The notes: a model not told the origin generated them from the sequence alone. 64,000 bases of DNA from an uncultured Bryobacteraceae bacterium (GCA_937924525.1 CALDSU010000008.1:62001-126000), one strand, 5' to 3'. Shown: positions 24,572 to 34,757, counted from the first letter of the stretch. A program made the numbers and translations.

Positions 24572-25342
24572 ATGCTAATTGCGAGCTCTATCCAGACCGC
24601 GCTGTTCCTGGCAAGCATCTTCGCCCGCATGGTTTTGGTGGTTCGCCTCCGTCAGTTGCATTTGCACCGGGTATATCCGTGGTTCTTTGGTTACTGGATC
24701 CTGAGCACGTTGCGGGCGCTGGCGCTGATGCCGCACGATCCGCAAAGCCGGGAGTACTACCGCATCTGGCTCACCACCGAACCGCTGCTCTGGGCGGGCC
24801 AGATTGCGCTGGTGCTGGAGCTGCATAGCAAGTTCCTCGACCGCTATCGCGGAATCTATCGCATGAGCGCCCGCCTGCTCTGGGTGGGAACCCTGGTGGC
24901 CGTCGCCGTTGGCCTGCTCTTCCAGACCGCGTCCATGGGTTCCACCCGGTGGGTTATGGAGTGGTTTTTGGTGGCCGACCGCACCGTCCGCATCGGGTGC
25001 GCTACCTATGTGGCGCTGCTGCTCGCGTATTTGAACTGGCTCCCGGTGCCGGTCACTCGAAACACTCTGCGCCACGCGGGAATCTTCTCCGCTTATTACG
25101 GGATCACTTCGGCGATCTACCTGATCCGGACCGTAGGCGGCAGCGACTACAACTCGATCACCGGCTCCCTCGTCGTGGTAACGGCGGGGGTGGCCTGCCT
25201 GGCCTGGACGCTGGCGCTTACCCGGCAGGGGGAAGAAAGCCAGGTGAACTTTCATCATTTATCGGCTGCATCGGAAGAACGTTTATTACGCCAATTGGAT
25301 ACATTGAATACCCGGGTACTCGCCGGCCGACTTCCCCGTTGA
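24572..25342 (+). CDS. Multi-span membrane protein of unknown function
   Basis: A 256-residue protein with about seven hydrophobic spans: SIQTALFLASIFARMVL, YPWFFGYWILSTLRALALM, LLWAGQIALVLEL, LLWVGTLVAVAVGLLF, IGCATYVALLLAYLNWL, YYGITSAIYLIRTV and SLVVVTAGVACLAWTLAL. The soluble tail (NFHHLSAASEERLLRQLDTL) is short and cytoplasmic. The ATG at 24572 is taken. It follows the repeat-protein gene by 53 bp and precedes a single-span protein by 31 bp, so the three may be cotranscribed. Topology only; no family recognised. Confidence 0.65.
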   Translation: MLIASSIQTALFLASIFARMVLVVRLRQLHLHRVYPWFFGYWILSTLRALALMPHDPQSREYYRIWLTTEPLLWAGQIALVLELHSKFLDRYRGIYRMSARLLWVGTLVAVAVGLLFQTASMGSTRWVMEWFLVADRTVRIGCATYVALLLAYLNWLPVPVTRNTLRHAGIFSAYYGITSAIYLIRTVGGSDYNSITGSLVVVTAGVACLAWTLALTRQGEESQVNFHHLSAASEERLLRQLDTLNTRVLAGRLPR

Positions 25343-25373
25343 TTTGCGGCCGAAAATCGGTTAGCCTTGCTCC

Positions 25374-25907
25374 ATGGTGACTTGGGCCTTTCTGGCTCTT
25401 CTCGGGGCAATCGCTGCCTTGCTGGGCGCGGTGGCCTGGTTTTACGTCCGGCTGGCTGCGCCGTCAGATTCGCCGGAACAGTGGATCGCCTGTGTTGACG
25501 AGGATCTCACCTACAAATACCGCCCTATGGTGCGGCTGCTGAACGAGGAAGATTTTATTTTTCTGCGTGGGGAGCCGGGCTATAGGCCGGATATCGAAAA
25601 GAGGCTAAGACGAAGCAGGGCGCAGATTTACGGCCGCTACCTGCGTCTGCTCAACAAGGATTTCAGCCGCCTCTGCAAGGCGGGCCGCGCGCTGGCCGTC
25701 TATGCCGCCTCGGACCGTACGGATTTTATCGATGAACTTGCCCGGCGGCAGTTCGCCTTTCGCCTCCGGTTGCTCGAAGCCCACTGGCGGCTGGTCGTCT
25801 ATCGGTGCGGCTTCCCGACGCGCGGCCCGGCCGAACTCCTGCAGGTGATCGAAGGCCTGCAACGGCAAGTCCGGCTTGTCACGCTGCCTTCCCCCTCCGT
25901 GGCTTGA
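25374..25907 (+). CDS. Single-span membrane protein with helical cytoplasmic domain
   Basis: A 177-residue protein. One N-terminal span (TWAFLALLGAIAALLGAVAWFYV), then a charged helical domain (YRPMVRLLNEEDFIFLRGEP, RRSRAQIYGRYLRLLNKDF, RLLEAHWRLVVYRCGF). The RPMxRLLxExDFxFL pattern occurs in small acidobacterial membrane proteins of unknown role as I remember them. Located 31 bp after the multi-span protein gene on the same strand. Confidence 0.6.
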   Translation: MVTWAFLALLGAIAALLGAVAWFYVRLAAPSDSPEQWIACVDEDLTYKYRPMVRLLNEEDFIFLRGEPGYRPDIEKRLRRSRAQIYGRYLRLLNKDFSRLCKAGRALAVYAASDRTDFIDELARRQFAFRLRLLEAHWRLVVYRCGFPTRGPAELLQVIEGLQRQVRLVTLPSPSVA

Positions 25908-26069
25908 AAGCCAACTCTGCTCCGTTTCTGGCGGGGGGTCCGCTTGTGCCCCCCTTCTTTCCCTCCCCGCACCAGGGAATTCCCTCAGCCAACCTCTCCA
26001 ATGAACCTCGTATGATAGTCAGAAGATCGTAGTTCTTGTTGAGGAAGAAAAGGCAGAGCCTAGGTTGTC

Positions 26070-29000
26070 ATGACTCGTTGGAAAGCGGCCCCCCTTCTGC
26101 TTCTCGCCCTGAGTTCGGTCGAGGCGCAAATCCAGCTCAACTTCGTGCCCTCCCGAGCCCTGGGCCACCCTAACTTGCGCCCCTCCACCTCGGTCCCGAA
26201 CCTGGTGGAAGGACGCGAGTTCAGTTCACCCCAGTCGGTCGCCGTGGACGCCAATGCCGCCACGCCGCACCTCTACGTCAGCGACGCCTCCAACAACCGG
26301 GTCCTGGCCTGGCGTGATGCCCGTTCGTTCTCCAATGGCCAGAAGGCCGATTTGGTCCTGGGCCAGCGGGATTTTCTTTCCACGTTCCGGGGCGGCCCCC
26401 GCACGGCGACCTCCACCGGCCTCTTTCTGCCTTCCGCAGTGGCCGTAGACCCGCAGGGAGACCTCTGGATCCTTGACTCCGGCAACAACCGAATTCTCCG
26501 CTTCCCCAGGCCCTTCGATCAATCCGAGCAACTCCCCGATCTGGTGGTGGGCCAGACCAGTTTCAGTTGCGCGACCTGTGACCTACCCAATGCCGGGGGC
26601 CTGTCGGCCCGCACGATTGCGGTCGGCGGCAACCAGGCGTTCGGCGCCGCGTTCGCGTTCGACCGCGACGGCAATTTGTGGTTCCTCGACACCGGCAATC
26701 ACCGCGTGTTGCGTTACCCCGCCGACGTTCTCACCCGGGATGCCCGTAACGGCCCGGCGGCGGACCTGGTGCTCGGCCAAGTCGATTTCCTCTCCGCCAC
26801 CCCCGCCACGGAGGTCCGGGACCGGGTGGCCCTGCGGTTCCCGACCGGCTTGGCGCTGGACCCGGCCGGACGACTTTACGTCGCCGATTCGCTCAACCGG
26901 ATTCTCGTCTGGGAGGTCCCCGCCTCGAGTGGCCAGCCGGCGAATCGCATCGTCGGAGTCTTTGAACCTCCGGCGGGCCAAACCGCTCCCGCGGCGAATG
27001 ATCAGATCTTCAACGGACCGGAGGGCCTCTTCTTTGTGGGCGGCAGCCTGGGTGTCGCCGACACCCGCAACCACCGCCTCGTGTTCTTCGATCCGTACGA
27101 ACAGTGGCTTCCGGAAAGCACTCTCTTCTCCCCCAGGGCGCGCGCCGCGGGGCCAGTCGGCCAAAACGACTATACGCAGAACAAAGCCAACCGGGACCTC
27201 CCGCAACCGGACGCCCATACCCTCAACTCGCCTTCGCACGCGGCGCTGCTCGGAGATGAGTTGTTCGTGGTGGACAGCCTGAACCACCGCGTGCTCGTTT
27301 TCCCCGCCGCCGGCCTTGGCAGCGCTTCCCGCGCCACCCGGGTGCTCGGACAGGATGCTTTCGATCGGAACTCCCGCAACCTGATCGAAGGCCGCGAGTT
27401 CAGCTTTCAGGGGGTCACCACCGCAGGCAACGTGTTTGACGGCGGCCTTGTGGTCGACTGGAATTCCGATCCGCCTCACCTCTACGTCGCCGACAGCTAT
27501 AACCACCGCGTCCTCGGGTTCCGGGATGTCCGCCGCGTCCGCCCGGGAGATGCCGCCGACCTGGTCATCGGCCAACCCAGCCTCTTTCACGCGCTCATCA
27601 ATTACCCCACCAACGACCCCGAACAACCCTCCGCCCAAAGTCTTTTTCTTCCCACCGGATTGCTGCTCGATGACGAGGGCAATCTTTACGTCGCCGATAC
27701 CGGCAATGGACGCGTCCTCCGCTTCCCCAAACCGTTTGCCGGCGGCAGCTTCCCCCGCGCCAATCTTGTCCTCGGGCAGGGCAACTTCACTACCCGGATC
27801 ACCGACCCGACTCCCAGCCGGATGCGCAGCCCCTATGGTCTGGCCTTCGCCGGCCGAAACGCCCTGCTCGTGTCCGACGCCTCGCACAACCGCGTGTTGT
27901 TATTCCGCGGCGCGCCTGAGGAGCTCACCAACGGCCAGTCCGCCGCGCTGGTGTTCGGGCAGCCTAACTTCAACTCGTTCGGCGCCGGCAGCGGCGACAA
28001 TCAGATGAACGGTCCCCGGCATATCGCCACCGATAGCGACGACCGGCTCTATGTGGCGGATACCGGAAACAACCGCATTTTGATCTTCAACCGCGCCCCC
28101 TCCGCCGGAACCGATCCTCGGGCCGCTACCATCCTGACCACGGTGGCCGGCGCGTCCCGCCTGTCGGGACCCCGCGGAGTTTATGTAAACCCTGTGACCG
28201 GCGAAATCTGGGTCGCCGAGATCGGCTTGACCCGCGTGTCGCGGTATCCCCGGTTCGACGATTTGGTCGCCAATCAGTTCGCCGCCAATCTGCAACTTCC
28301 CACCGAAGGGGGTTCGGTCGCCCTTACTCAGGACCGGTTTGGCAATCTCCTGTACGCCGAAACCACCAACCGCGTCGCCATCCATTTCCCTTCCGCGAGC
28401 GTGATCAATGCGGCCAACCAGATTCCGGGCCGCGCCCTCGCGCCCGGAACCATTGCCAGCCTGTTCGGGCAAGGCGGCGTAATCTCCGAAGAACTGGTAA
28501 CCGGCCCGGGAAATCCGGTGAGCCGCGAAGTGGCGGGGATTCAGGTCTTGGTCAATGACCGGCCGGCGCCTATTTTCGCCGTCGCCGGCAACCAGGTGAA
28601 CTTTGTGATCCCCCAGGATACGCCGTCCAACGGCACGGTTCCGGTCGAGGTGGTCCGCACCTCTACCGGCCAAGTCGTCTGCGCCGGCGTCGTCTCCATG
28701 GCGGCTGTTTCTCCCGGCCTGTTCACCTCCGCGGCCAGCGGCGACGGCCAGGTGGCCGCCATCAACGAGGACGGTTCCATCAACTCCGAACAGGCCCCCG
28801 TGGGACGGGGGAAGGTGATCTCGCTGTTCGGTACCGGCTTCGGCGTGGTGCCCGGCAGCCCCCCGGACGGCGAAGCGCCCACCGGCCCCGTCTCGACGCC
28901 GCTGCGCCCGCGCGTCTGGATCAACAACTGGGTACCGGACGAAAACATCCTATACTCCGGTCTCGCGCCCGGTCTGGTTGGAGTCTGGCAGATCAACGTC

Positions 29001-29114
29001 CGCATCCCGCAAACCGTGCCGCCCAACAACGCCATCCTGACATTTATCCAGGTCGACAGCGTCAATAGCATTACCCAGGGTCAGCGCACTACCATTGCGG
29101 TGAAGCAGGAATAG
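26070..29114 (+). CDS. Secreted NHL-repeat beta-propeller protein with TIGR03437 C-terminal domain
   Basis: A 1014-residue secreted protein (signal peptide MTRWKAAPLLLLALSSVEAQ). Residues ~60-760 hold at least ten NHL-type blades, each with a D/S-xxNNRVLxF core (for example ASNNRVLAW, SGNNRILRFP, TGNHRVLRYP, SYNHRVLGFRD, TGNNRILIF). Residues ~790-1014 match the Solibacter-type uncharacterised C-terminal domain (TIGR03437): INAANQIPGRALAPGTIASL, PIFAVAGNQVNFVIP, ISLFGTGFGVVPGSPPDG, GVWQINVRIPQ. The domain is greatly expanded in Solibacter/Bryobacter and is the best taxonomic marker in this window. The ATG at 26070 starts the signal peptide. Probably a cell-surface or secreted protein-interaction scaffold; ligand unknown. 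Confidence 0.88.
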   Translation: MTRWKAAPLLLLALSSVEAQIQLNFVPSRALGHPNLRPSTSVPNLVEGREFSSPQSVAVDANAATPHLYVSDASNNRVLAWRDARSFSNGQKADLVLGQRDFLSTFRGGPRTATSTGLFLPSAVAVDPQGDLWILDSGNNRILRFPRPFDQSEQLPDLVVGQTSFSCATCDLPNAGGLSARTIAVGGNQAFGAAFAFDRDGNLWFLDTGNHRVLRYPADVLTRDARNGPAADLVLGQVDFLSATPATEVRDRVALRFPTGLALDPAGRLYVADSLNRILVWEVPASSGQPANRIVGVFEPPAGQTAPAANDQIFNGPEGLFFVGGSLGVADTRNHRLVFFDPYEQWLPESTLFSPRARAAGPVGQNDYTQNKANRDLPQPDAHTLNSPSHAALLGDELFVVDSLNHRVLVFPAAGLGSASRATRVLGQDAFDRNSRNLIEGREFSFQGVTTAGNVFDGGLVVDWNSDPPHLYVADSYNHRVLGFRDVRRVRPGDAADLVIGQPSLFHALINYPTNDPEQPSAQSLFLPTGLLLDDEGNLYVADTGNGRVLRFPKPFAGGSFPRANLVLGQGNFTTRITDPTPSRMRSPYGLAFAGRNALLVSDASHNRVLLFRGAPEELTNGQSAALVFGQPNFNSFGAGSGDNQMNGPRHIATDSDDRLYVADTGNNRILIFNRAPSAGTDPRAATILTTVAGASRLSGPRGVYVNPVTGEIWVAEIGLTRVSRYPRFDDLVANQFAANLQLPTEGGSVALTQDRFGNLLYAETTNRVAIHFPSASVINAANQIPGRALAPGTIASLFGQGGVISEELVTGPGNPVSREVAGIQVLVNDRPAPIFAVAGNQVNFVIPQDTPSNGTVPVEVVRTSTGQVVCAGVVSMAAVSPGLFTSAASGDGQVAAINEDGSINSEQAPVGRGKVISLFGTGFGVVPGSPPDGEAPTGPVSTPLRPRVWINNWVPDENILYSGLAPGLVGVWQINVRIPQTVPPNNAILTFIQVDSVNSITQGQRTTIAVKQE

Positions 29115-29252
29115 CGCCCGGCGCAGCCGCCCCAGGCGGATGCCGGCCTTTCCGCACTCGACCGCTCAGCCAATTTGAGAGATGAGGATGAGCGCGGAAC
29201 CTCAATGCGCCCGGATACGGATCGGGCGGGCTGGCGGCGGCAGATGACCGCG

Positions 29253-30263
29253 TTACTCCCCCCGGAAAAAATCCGGCGGAAGATACAGCGACCACACCTC
29301 GTTGCTCAAGGGCCTGGCGTGGCCTCCCGCGACCCACAGTTTGTCCTGAAACACCAGCCCGGAATGCTCATGCCGCTCTTTCCAGATCACCTTGGATTTG
29401 AGTTGCGTCCATTCTTTGCCGTCGCGCGAATACCAGACGTCGCCCCAGTTGGTGTCCGGAGTCTTCGACCAGCCGCCCAGCACCCACATCCGGCCCCGGT
29501 ACACTGCGGCCGCGAACCACAGGCGCGCCGCCCACCCCGCGGCCGGCGTCACCTGCGTCCACCGCACGCCATCCTCCGACGACCAGACATCGTGGAACCC
29601 CTGATACTCCGGCACGTAGTTGCCGCCGCCGAAGACCCAGATCTTACCGTCGTGCACCACGGCCTGATGGTACGCACGCGGCGCCCACCCGGCGTTGGCG
29701 GTCGCCTGCTTCCAGGTGCGGCCGTCGGCGCTCGACCACACGTCGTTCTTCAGGCTTTGCCGATCGCCAAAGTAGTAGTTCTCCGTGCCGCCCAGAATCC
29801 ACATGCGGCCGCGGAATTCCACTATGGCCGCGGCGAGGCGGGGCGACCAACCCGCGCGCTCGGTCACTTTTCGCCAGATAGCCCCGTCCGTCGAAGACCA
29901 CACGGCGCTGGACGCCGAATGGCCGGGCAGCCGGCCGTTGTACCAGCCACCCATCATCCACATCCGGTCTTGGAAAGTCAGCGACATCGGCAAGTCGCTG
30001 TGGATCCACGGCGCGGCCTTGGTCACCAGCGTCCAATCCCTGCCGTTCGCCGAACTCCACACGTCGCGCGGCGGCGCCTCAAACGAGTTGAACCACCCCC
30101 CGAAAATCCACATCCGGCCCGCGTAGACCACTTCCCCCTGCGAATCGCGCGGCTGCCATGCTGCGGCGGCGGTCTCCCGCACCCAGTCCGGACCGGCTAG
30201 CTCCCCGGCGCTAAGCAGCCCCCCGGCGGCCATCATCAGGAAAACTAAGAGATTCTGTCTCAT
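29253..30263 (-). CDS. Secreted Kelch-like beta-propeller protein
   Basis: A 336-residue protein from ATG 30263 (MRQNLLVFLMMAAGGLLSAG, signal peptide). The rest is six similar ~50-residue blades, each with a GRMWIFGGW-like core (GRMWIFGGWFN, DRMWMMGGWYN, GRMWILGGTENY, GKIWVFGGGNY, GRMWVLGGWS, DKLWVAGGHAR) followed by DVWSSxDGxxWxxVT. This is a Kelch-type propeller. It follows the broken esterase by 42 bp and lies downstream of the TonB receptor on the same strand, so it may be the distal gene of a substrate-binding/uptake operon. Confidence 0.82.
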   Translation of the reverse strand: MRQNLLVFLMMAAGGLLSAGELAGPDWVRETAAAAWQPRDSQGEVVYAGRMWIFGGWFNSFEAPPRDVWSSANGRDWTLVTKAAPWIHSDLPMSLTFQDRMWMMGGWYNGRLPGHSASSAVWSSTDGAIWRKVTERAGWSPRLAAAIVEFRGRMWILGGTENYYFGDRQSLKNDVWSSADGRTWKQATANAGWAPRAYHQAVVHDGKIWVFGGGNYVPEYQGFHDVWSSEDGVRWTQVTPAAGWAARLWFAAAVYRGRMWVLGGWSKTPDTNWGDVWYSRDGKEWTQLKSKVIWKERHEHSGLVFQDKLWVAGGHARPLSNEVWSLYLPPDFFRGE

Positions 30264-30305
30264 GACGTTCTGGGGGAATTGTAGATCCATCGCGCCCGTC
30301 GCCGC

Positions 30306-31372
30306 TCACGAACGCAGGAACCGGTTCAGGAACGCATAGCATGACTGGCGCGTCTCCGGCGGAAAGTCGTGCCCGGCATCGGGATACTCCACGCGCAGCC
30401 GATCGGCGGCGCCGAACACGTCCCGGTACACCGGCGGCGCCGCCTCGTAGCAGTCCCGCACGCCCGACACCTCGAAGTCCGGAGCATCGCGCAGCGGCGC
30501 GTTGACAAACACCGGCCGCGGCGCCAGGGAGGCCAGGATCTCGGTGAAGTCGAACGGCACGCGCGCCGGGTCCTTCCCGAAATCGGTTTCGATCCGCGGC
30601 ATGTAATACCGCGACGCCCACGCCGTCAGGCCCCCCCGGCGTGCTTCGCGAACACGTTGAACCCGCAACTGGACACGATCGTGCGCACGCGCGCCTCGAA
30701 CGTCGCCAGGAACAGCGCGTTGTGTCCGCCCAGTGAATGGCCGATCACCCCGATCCGCGCGCGATCCACATAGGGCAACTGCCGCAACAGGTCGACTCCC
30801 CGGCGGTGATTGACGATGCCCTTCATGGTGCAACTGGCGTACCCCAGAGCGTAGGGATCCGTCGCGTATTCCTGCGTATGCAGCAGCGGGTAGTCGATCA
30901 CTAGGCACACGTATCCGCGCTCAGCCAGCTCGTGCGCCCAGAGCTGATTGGGTCTGTCCCGCAGGATGCCCGCCGGGATGTCTTTGCCCGGCTTGGAGCT
31001 GCCGGGCAGGCAGATCATCCCTGGATGCCGGCCACGTACGGGCTGCGGAACCAGCAGGTACGCGGGCTCGCGGTCCCCGGGCTCCGAGATCTACGTCAAC
31101 CTCCGGCGAAGGTAATTTGCCTGCGCGGCTTCCTCGTGGATGCGCATTTCGAGCGGAACCCTTGACCGCGCCGGCAGCGGCCCCATCACCCGTTCCATGT
31201 GCGCATGCAGGTGTGCCACGCGTCTAGCCCAGTCGGCGGGCGTGCGTACCGTCCGCCGCCGCCCGCGGCTGTCCAGGTAGTACAGAAGCTCACGGTGGTC
31301 CGGATAGACCGGGACCGCCGCCCGCCCCAGCGTCGCTCCCGCGGCGGACATGAGGAAGGCCCGGCGCCTCAT
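30306..31372 (-). pseudogene. Broken secreted alpha/beta-hydrolase (amber stop plus frameshift)
   Basis: The remains of a ~355-residue hydrolase related to the intact one at 9986. It starts at ATG 31372 (GAGGAA upstream; Tat-like signal MRRRAFLMSAAGATLG). A TAG at 31093-31091 interrupts the frame after YLRRRLT; reading through it the frame continues ISEPGDREPAYLLVP, matching TEPGEFIPGYLLLP of the relative, so a single TAC-to-TAG type change fits. The elbow GHSLGGHNALF is intact. A second lesion is at a G7 tract (30631-30637): G8 would join KHAGG to LTAWASRYYMPRIE and carry the frame to 30306, where HDFPPETRQSCYAFLNRF probably holds the catalytic His. The indel could be a sequencing error; the nonsense codon is less easily explained that way. 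Confidence 0.75.
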
Positions 31373-31433
31373 TCGCAGTTCCTCGCGGCCACCATCGAAC
31401 CGCGCGCCGGGTCTCGCCGTCAACCCGAACTCG

Positions 31434-34400
31434 TCAGAAAACGAACCGGCCCACCAGGATGTGGTGAGCTCGCGCGGTGCCGATATCGGAAAAGCTGCCC
31501 CGCGTGCCGCTGAACGTGCCGAAGTTCGCGCGGTTCACCAGGTTGAACTGCGCGTTCGGGTCCGCAAACTGCGGCTCCTTGGTCAAGTTGTTCATGTCCC
31601 ACCGCAGTTCGAACACGTAGCGCTCTTTGAATTTGAATTGCTTCGACAAAGAGACTTGCGTCCACCTCAGCCCCGGCGACTCGAACACGTTCCGCCCCAG
31701 CGTTCCAGGAGTGAAGGCCGCCGGATACGCAAACCCGTCGAAGTTGAAGTAGCGGTTTTGCGCGCTGAACGGGAACCGGTGCGGGCCAATGTCCCAGTTC
31801 TGCACCTGCGCCTGCTCCCGGGGCAGCACCTGGTTCGGCCGGAGCGCTCCCGCCAGGTAGTTGAACGGGCTTCCCGCGAACGACATGTTCACGGGCGGAC
31901 CCGACTGATAGGTCTGCGTCCAGGCTCCGTCCCAGCCGCCCAGCACCCACTCCTTCAGGCCGCCGCCATTCATGAATCGCCGGCCTTTGCCGAAAGGCAT
32001 CTCCAGGGTAAACACGCTGACAAACCGGTGACGGATATCGTAGTTGGCCCGGGCTTTCTCCAGGCGGCGATTGTACCAGGTGATGCCGCTGGCGGTGCCG
32101 TCATCGTCGGCGTCGTTCAGAGTCTTGCCAAGTTGATAGAACGCGTTGAGCGATACTCCGCTCGAATAGCGCTTTTCCACCCGCAGCGTGCCGGCATGAT
32201 GCGAATTGTGACCATAGTTGGCATAGTGGTTGATCGCGCCGAATTGCGGGAACGGCCGGAAATTCTGATAGTTCTGAAAGATTTGCTGCAACCGCACCGG
32301 GTCGCGAGAAATATCCAGCGGAACGACATTGGTGTTCCAGTTATTCAACAGTCCCACGCCGGCTGAACCTTGATAGATCGTGTCCAGCAGCCAGGTGGAA
32401 GCAAACTGGTACTGGATGCCGGCCGACCAGGTGGCGATGTACGGCAGCCGCATGTTGGGGTCGTACCACGAGGCGTTCCGCCCGGTGTAATTGGTTCCCC
32501 GAAACGGCACGCTTCCGTCGGCCGCGATCGGCAGCGTGAACGCGGGCGGCCCTTCCGAAAGCCGGAATACCGGCGTCGGGTTGCCGACGGGCGCCTCCAC
32601 CACCGCGGTCGCCAGATACTCCTCGAAGTTCTGGTTGATGCCATTGGTGAACAGGTCCGAGTGCGTGATCCCGAAACTTCCGCGAAATACATACTTCGGG
32701 TGAAAGTTCCACGCCAGCCCGAGTCGCGGCTGGAAATTGTTCAGATCTTTCTTGGCAAGCGGACCGCCGCCGTGTACGATGGCGCCCTGCCGTCCTGTCA
32801 GCGGATCCACGACGTTGGGATCGAACTGCGATTGCTGGCCATACTTGGTGTTAAACGGCGATTCATAGGACCACCGCACCCCCAGTTCCAACGTCAGGTT
32901 GCGGATTGGACGCCACGTGTCCTGCACATACCAGGCATGGGACCACCACCGCGGCAGCCAGGTGGCTACTGGCACCGTAAAGTCCGCCCGGACCACGCTT
33001 CCGAGAAGGAACGCGGCGAACGCATTGCCGGTATTCGGCCGGAAGGGGAAATCCGTGCCGCCCATCCGGTATGCGCCGGAAGGCAGTCCCTCCACCAGCG
33101 CGTTGTACCTCGTCCGGATCAGCTCATAGCCCGTCTTCATCGTGTGTTTGCCCAAGATCTTGGTGAAGTTCTCCTGGAAGGTTATGTCCTCCGCCCGGGT
33201 GTAGGAGCGCCCTCCGGGGCCGAAGGAATAGAACCGGCCTCCCCCGGTGTTCAGAAAGTCCGGGAAGGTATCGGCGCTCACCCGGGGGATCCCCAACTTC
33301 TCCGCCCAGCCCTGGCCGAAGGTCTCCGGCAGCGCGGAAAACGCCCGCCGGTTGGCGCCCAGCCGGATCTCATTGATCGCCGTCGGGCTGAAGGTGATGG
33401 TGTCGGAGATCACCACGTTGTGGAAGTCCTGCGGCTTGACGTAGACGCTGCCGAAACGCAGCGGCTCGTTCAATCCGCGGACCGGCCGCTCCTCGCTCCG
33501 GTGCCGCACTCGTGAATACCGCCCGAAAATCTTGTGCGTGTTGCTGAATTGATGGTCAATCTTGGTGTCGTACCGCTCGAATTTGTACAAACCCGGGAAA
33601 CTGCCCTCCAGGTTGTTATTCGGCCCATTGGGGGTGATATCGCCCGGCTGGTTGGGCTTCATCCACGGATTCAGGGCCAGCACGTTGCGGGCTACGGGGT
33701 CGAATCGCGCCTGCGGAATCCGGTTGTTCGGAATCGGATCGCGGACCCACGCGTTGTTCTCAAAACGCGTCGTGCTGGGATCGTAGATCGGCAGGCCGCG
33801 CCCGGCGAAGCTGAAGTCGCCCGCCAGCATTTCTTCGCTGGGGACGGTGGTCGTGATGGTCTCCGCCAGCTTCTCGTAATGCTGCTGGAAGCCGAAAAAC
33901 CAGAACGTCTTGTCTTTCCGGATGGGACCCGACGCCGTCGCGCCCCACTCGTGATAGTCGAACGGAGAAGTAATGCGCGACTGCTCCAGATAATGCCGGT
34001 GCCGCAACCGCCCGCTCGTGTACCGGTCCTCGATCGAACCGTGCAGCGCGTTCGTGCCGCTCTTAAAAACCACGCTGAGCAGTCCGCCCGATGAGTGTCC
34101 GAACTCGGCTGGCGTCCCGTTCGTCCACATCTTGAACTCCTGTATGGCGTCCAGTGATGCGATCATCGTGCGCTGATAATCGTTCACCTGCCCGACCGCC
34201 GGCTCTTTCCCGCTGACGCCGTCCATCGAGTACCCGATCGCCCGCTGACGCTGGCCTACCGCGTGCGTCCCGTTGATATTGGTCATGTTCGGCATGTACA
34301 ACAGGACCCGGTGCACGAACTTCTGCATCACCGGCAGTCGCTGCACCGTGCTGCCCTCCAGGATCTGGCCGACGCCCGCCGTCTCGGTTTCCAACAGCGG

Positions 34401-34757
34401 CGGCCGGCTGGTGACGTTAACCGACTCGGTGACGCTGCCGATTTCCAGTTGAACATTGACGCGCGGGCTTTCATTGATGCGCAGCACAATGTCGCGCTGT
34501 ACCGCGGTCTTGAAGCCCGCCGATTCCACCGTAAGCTGATAGGTCCCCGAACTCAGGTTCGGCAGGTAGTAGTCGCCGGTGACCGTGGAGGAAGTTTCAT
34601 AAACAAACGAGGTCTGTTGGTTACGGGCTGTTACCTTGGCCCCCGCAACCGACGCGCCGCTGGCGTCGGTGACCGTGCCGACAAGACTCGCCGTACCAGT
34701 GGTTTGCCCCAAGAGTAGGGGAACAGAAAGAAGGAAGAGGGCCGTGACGCGAAACAC
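31434..34757 (-). CDS. TonB-dependent receptor, Oar-like, with carboxypeptidase-regulatory domain
   Basis: An 1107-residue outer-membrane protein. GTG start at 34757 with GGGAGG seven bases upstream; signal peptide MFRVTALFLLSVPLLLG. Residues ~24-105 are a CarboxypepD_reg beta-sandwich (LVGTVTDASGASVAGAKVTA, GDYYLPNLSSGTYQLTVESA); ~115-230 the plug (INGTHAVGQRQRAIGYSMDG, IQEFKMWTNGTPAEFG); the rest a long beta-barrel to the C-terminal ARAHHILVGRFVF with terminal aromatic. This TonB/Oar type is strongly expanded in Bryobacterales and is thought to take up carbohydrate or peptide-derived ligands. Downstream genes encode an esterase (broken) and a propeller. Ligand unknown. Confidence 0.9.
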   Translation of the reverse strand: MFRVTALFLLSVPLLLGQTTGTASLVGTVTDASGASVAGAKVTARNQQTSFVYETSSTVTGDYYLPNLSSGTYQLTVESAGFKTAVQRDIVLRINESPRVNVQLEIGSVTESVNVTSRPPLLETETAGVGQILEGSTVQRLPVMQKFVHRVLLYMPNMTNINGTHAVGQRQRAIGYSMDGVSGKEPAVGQVNDYQRTMIASLDAIQEFKMWTNGTPAEFGHSSGGLLSVVFKSGTNALHGSIEDRYTSGRLRHRHYLEQSRITSPFDYHEWGATASGPIRKDKTFWFFGFQQHYEKLAETITTTVPSEEMLAGDFSFAGRGLPIYDPSTTRFENNAWVRDPIPNNRIPQARFDPVARNVLALNPWMKPNQPGDITPNGPNNNLEGSFPGLYKFERYDTKIDHQFSNTHKIFGRYSRVRHRSEERPVRGLNEPLRFGSVYVKPQDFHNVVISDTITFSPTAINEIRLGANRRAFSALPETFGQGWAEKLGIPRVSADTFPDFLNTGGGRFYSFGPGGRSYTRAEDITFQENFTKILGKHTMKTGYELIRTRYNALVEGLPSGAYRMGGTDFPFRPNTGNAFAAFLLGSVVRADFTVPVATWLPRWWSHAWYVQDTWRPIRNLTLELGVRWSYESPFNTKYGQQSQFDPNVVDPLTGRQGAIVHGGGPLAKKDLNNFQPRLGLAWNFHPKYVFRGSFGITHSDLFTNGINQNFEEYLATAVVEAPVGNPTPVFRLSEGPPAFTLPIAADGSVPFRGTNYTGRNASWYDPNMRLPYIATWSAGIQYQFASTWLLDTIYQGSAGVGLLNNWNTNVVPLDISRDPVRLQQIFQNYQNFRPFPQFGAINHYANYGHNSHHAGTLRVEKRYSSGVSLNAFYQLGKTLNDADDDGTASGITWYNRRLEKARANYDIRHRFVSVFTLEMPFGKGRRFMNGGGLKEWVLGGWDGAWTQTYQSGPPVNMSFAGSPFNYLAGALRPNQVLPREQAQVQNWDIGPHRFPFSAQNRYFNFDGFAYPAAFTPGTLGRNVFESPGLRWTQVSLSKQFKFKERYVFELRWDMNNLTKEPQFADPNAQFNLVNRANFGTFSGTRGSFSDIGTARAHHILVGRFVF

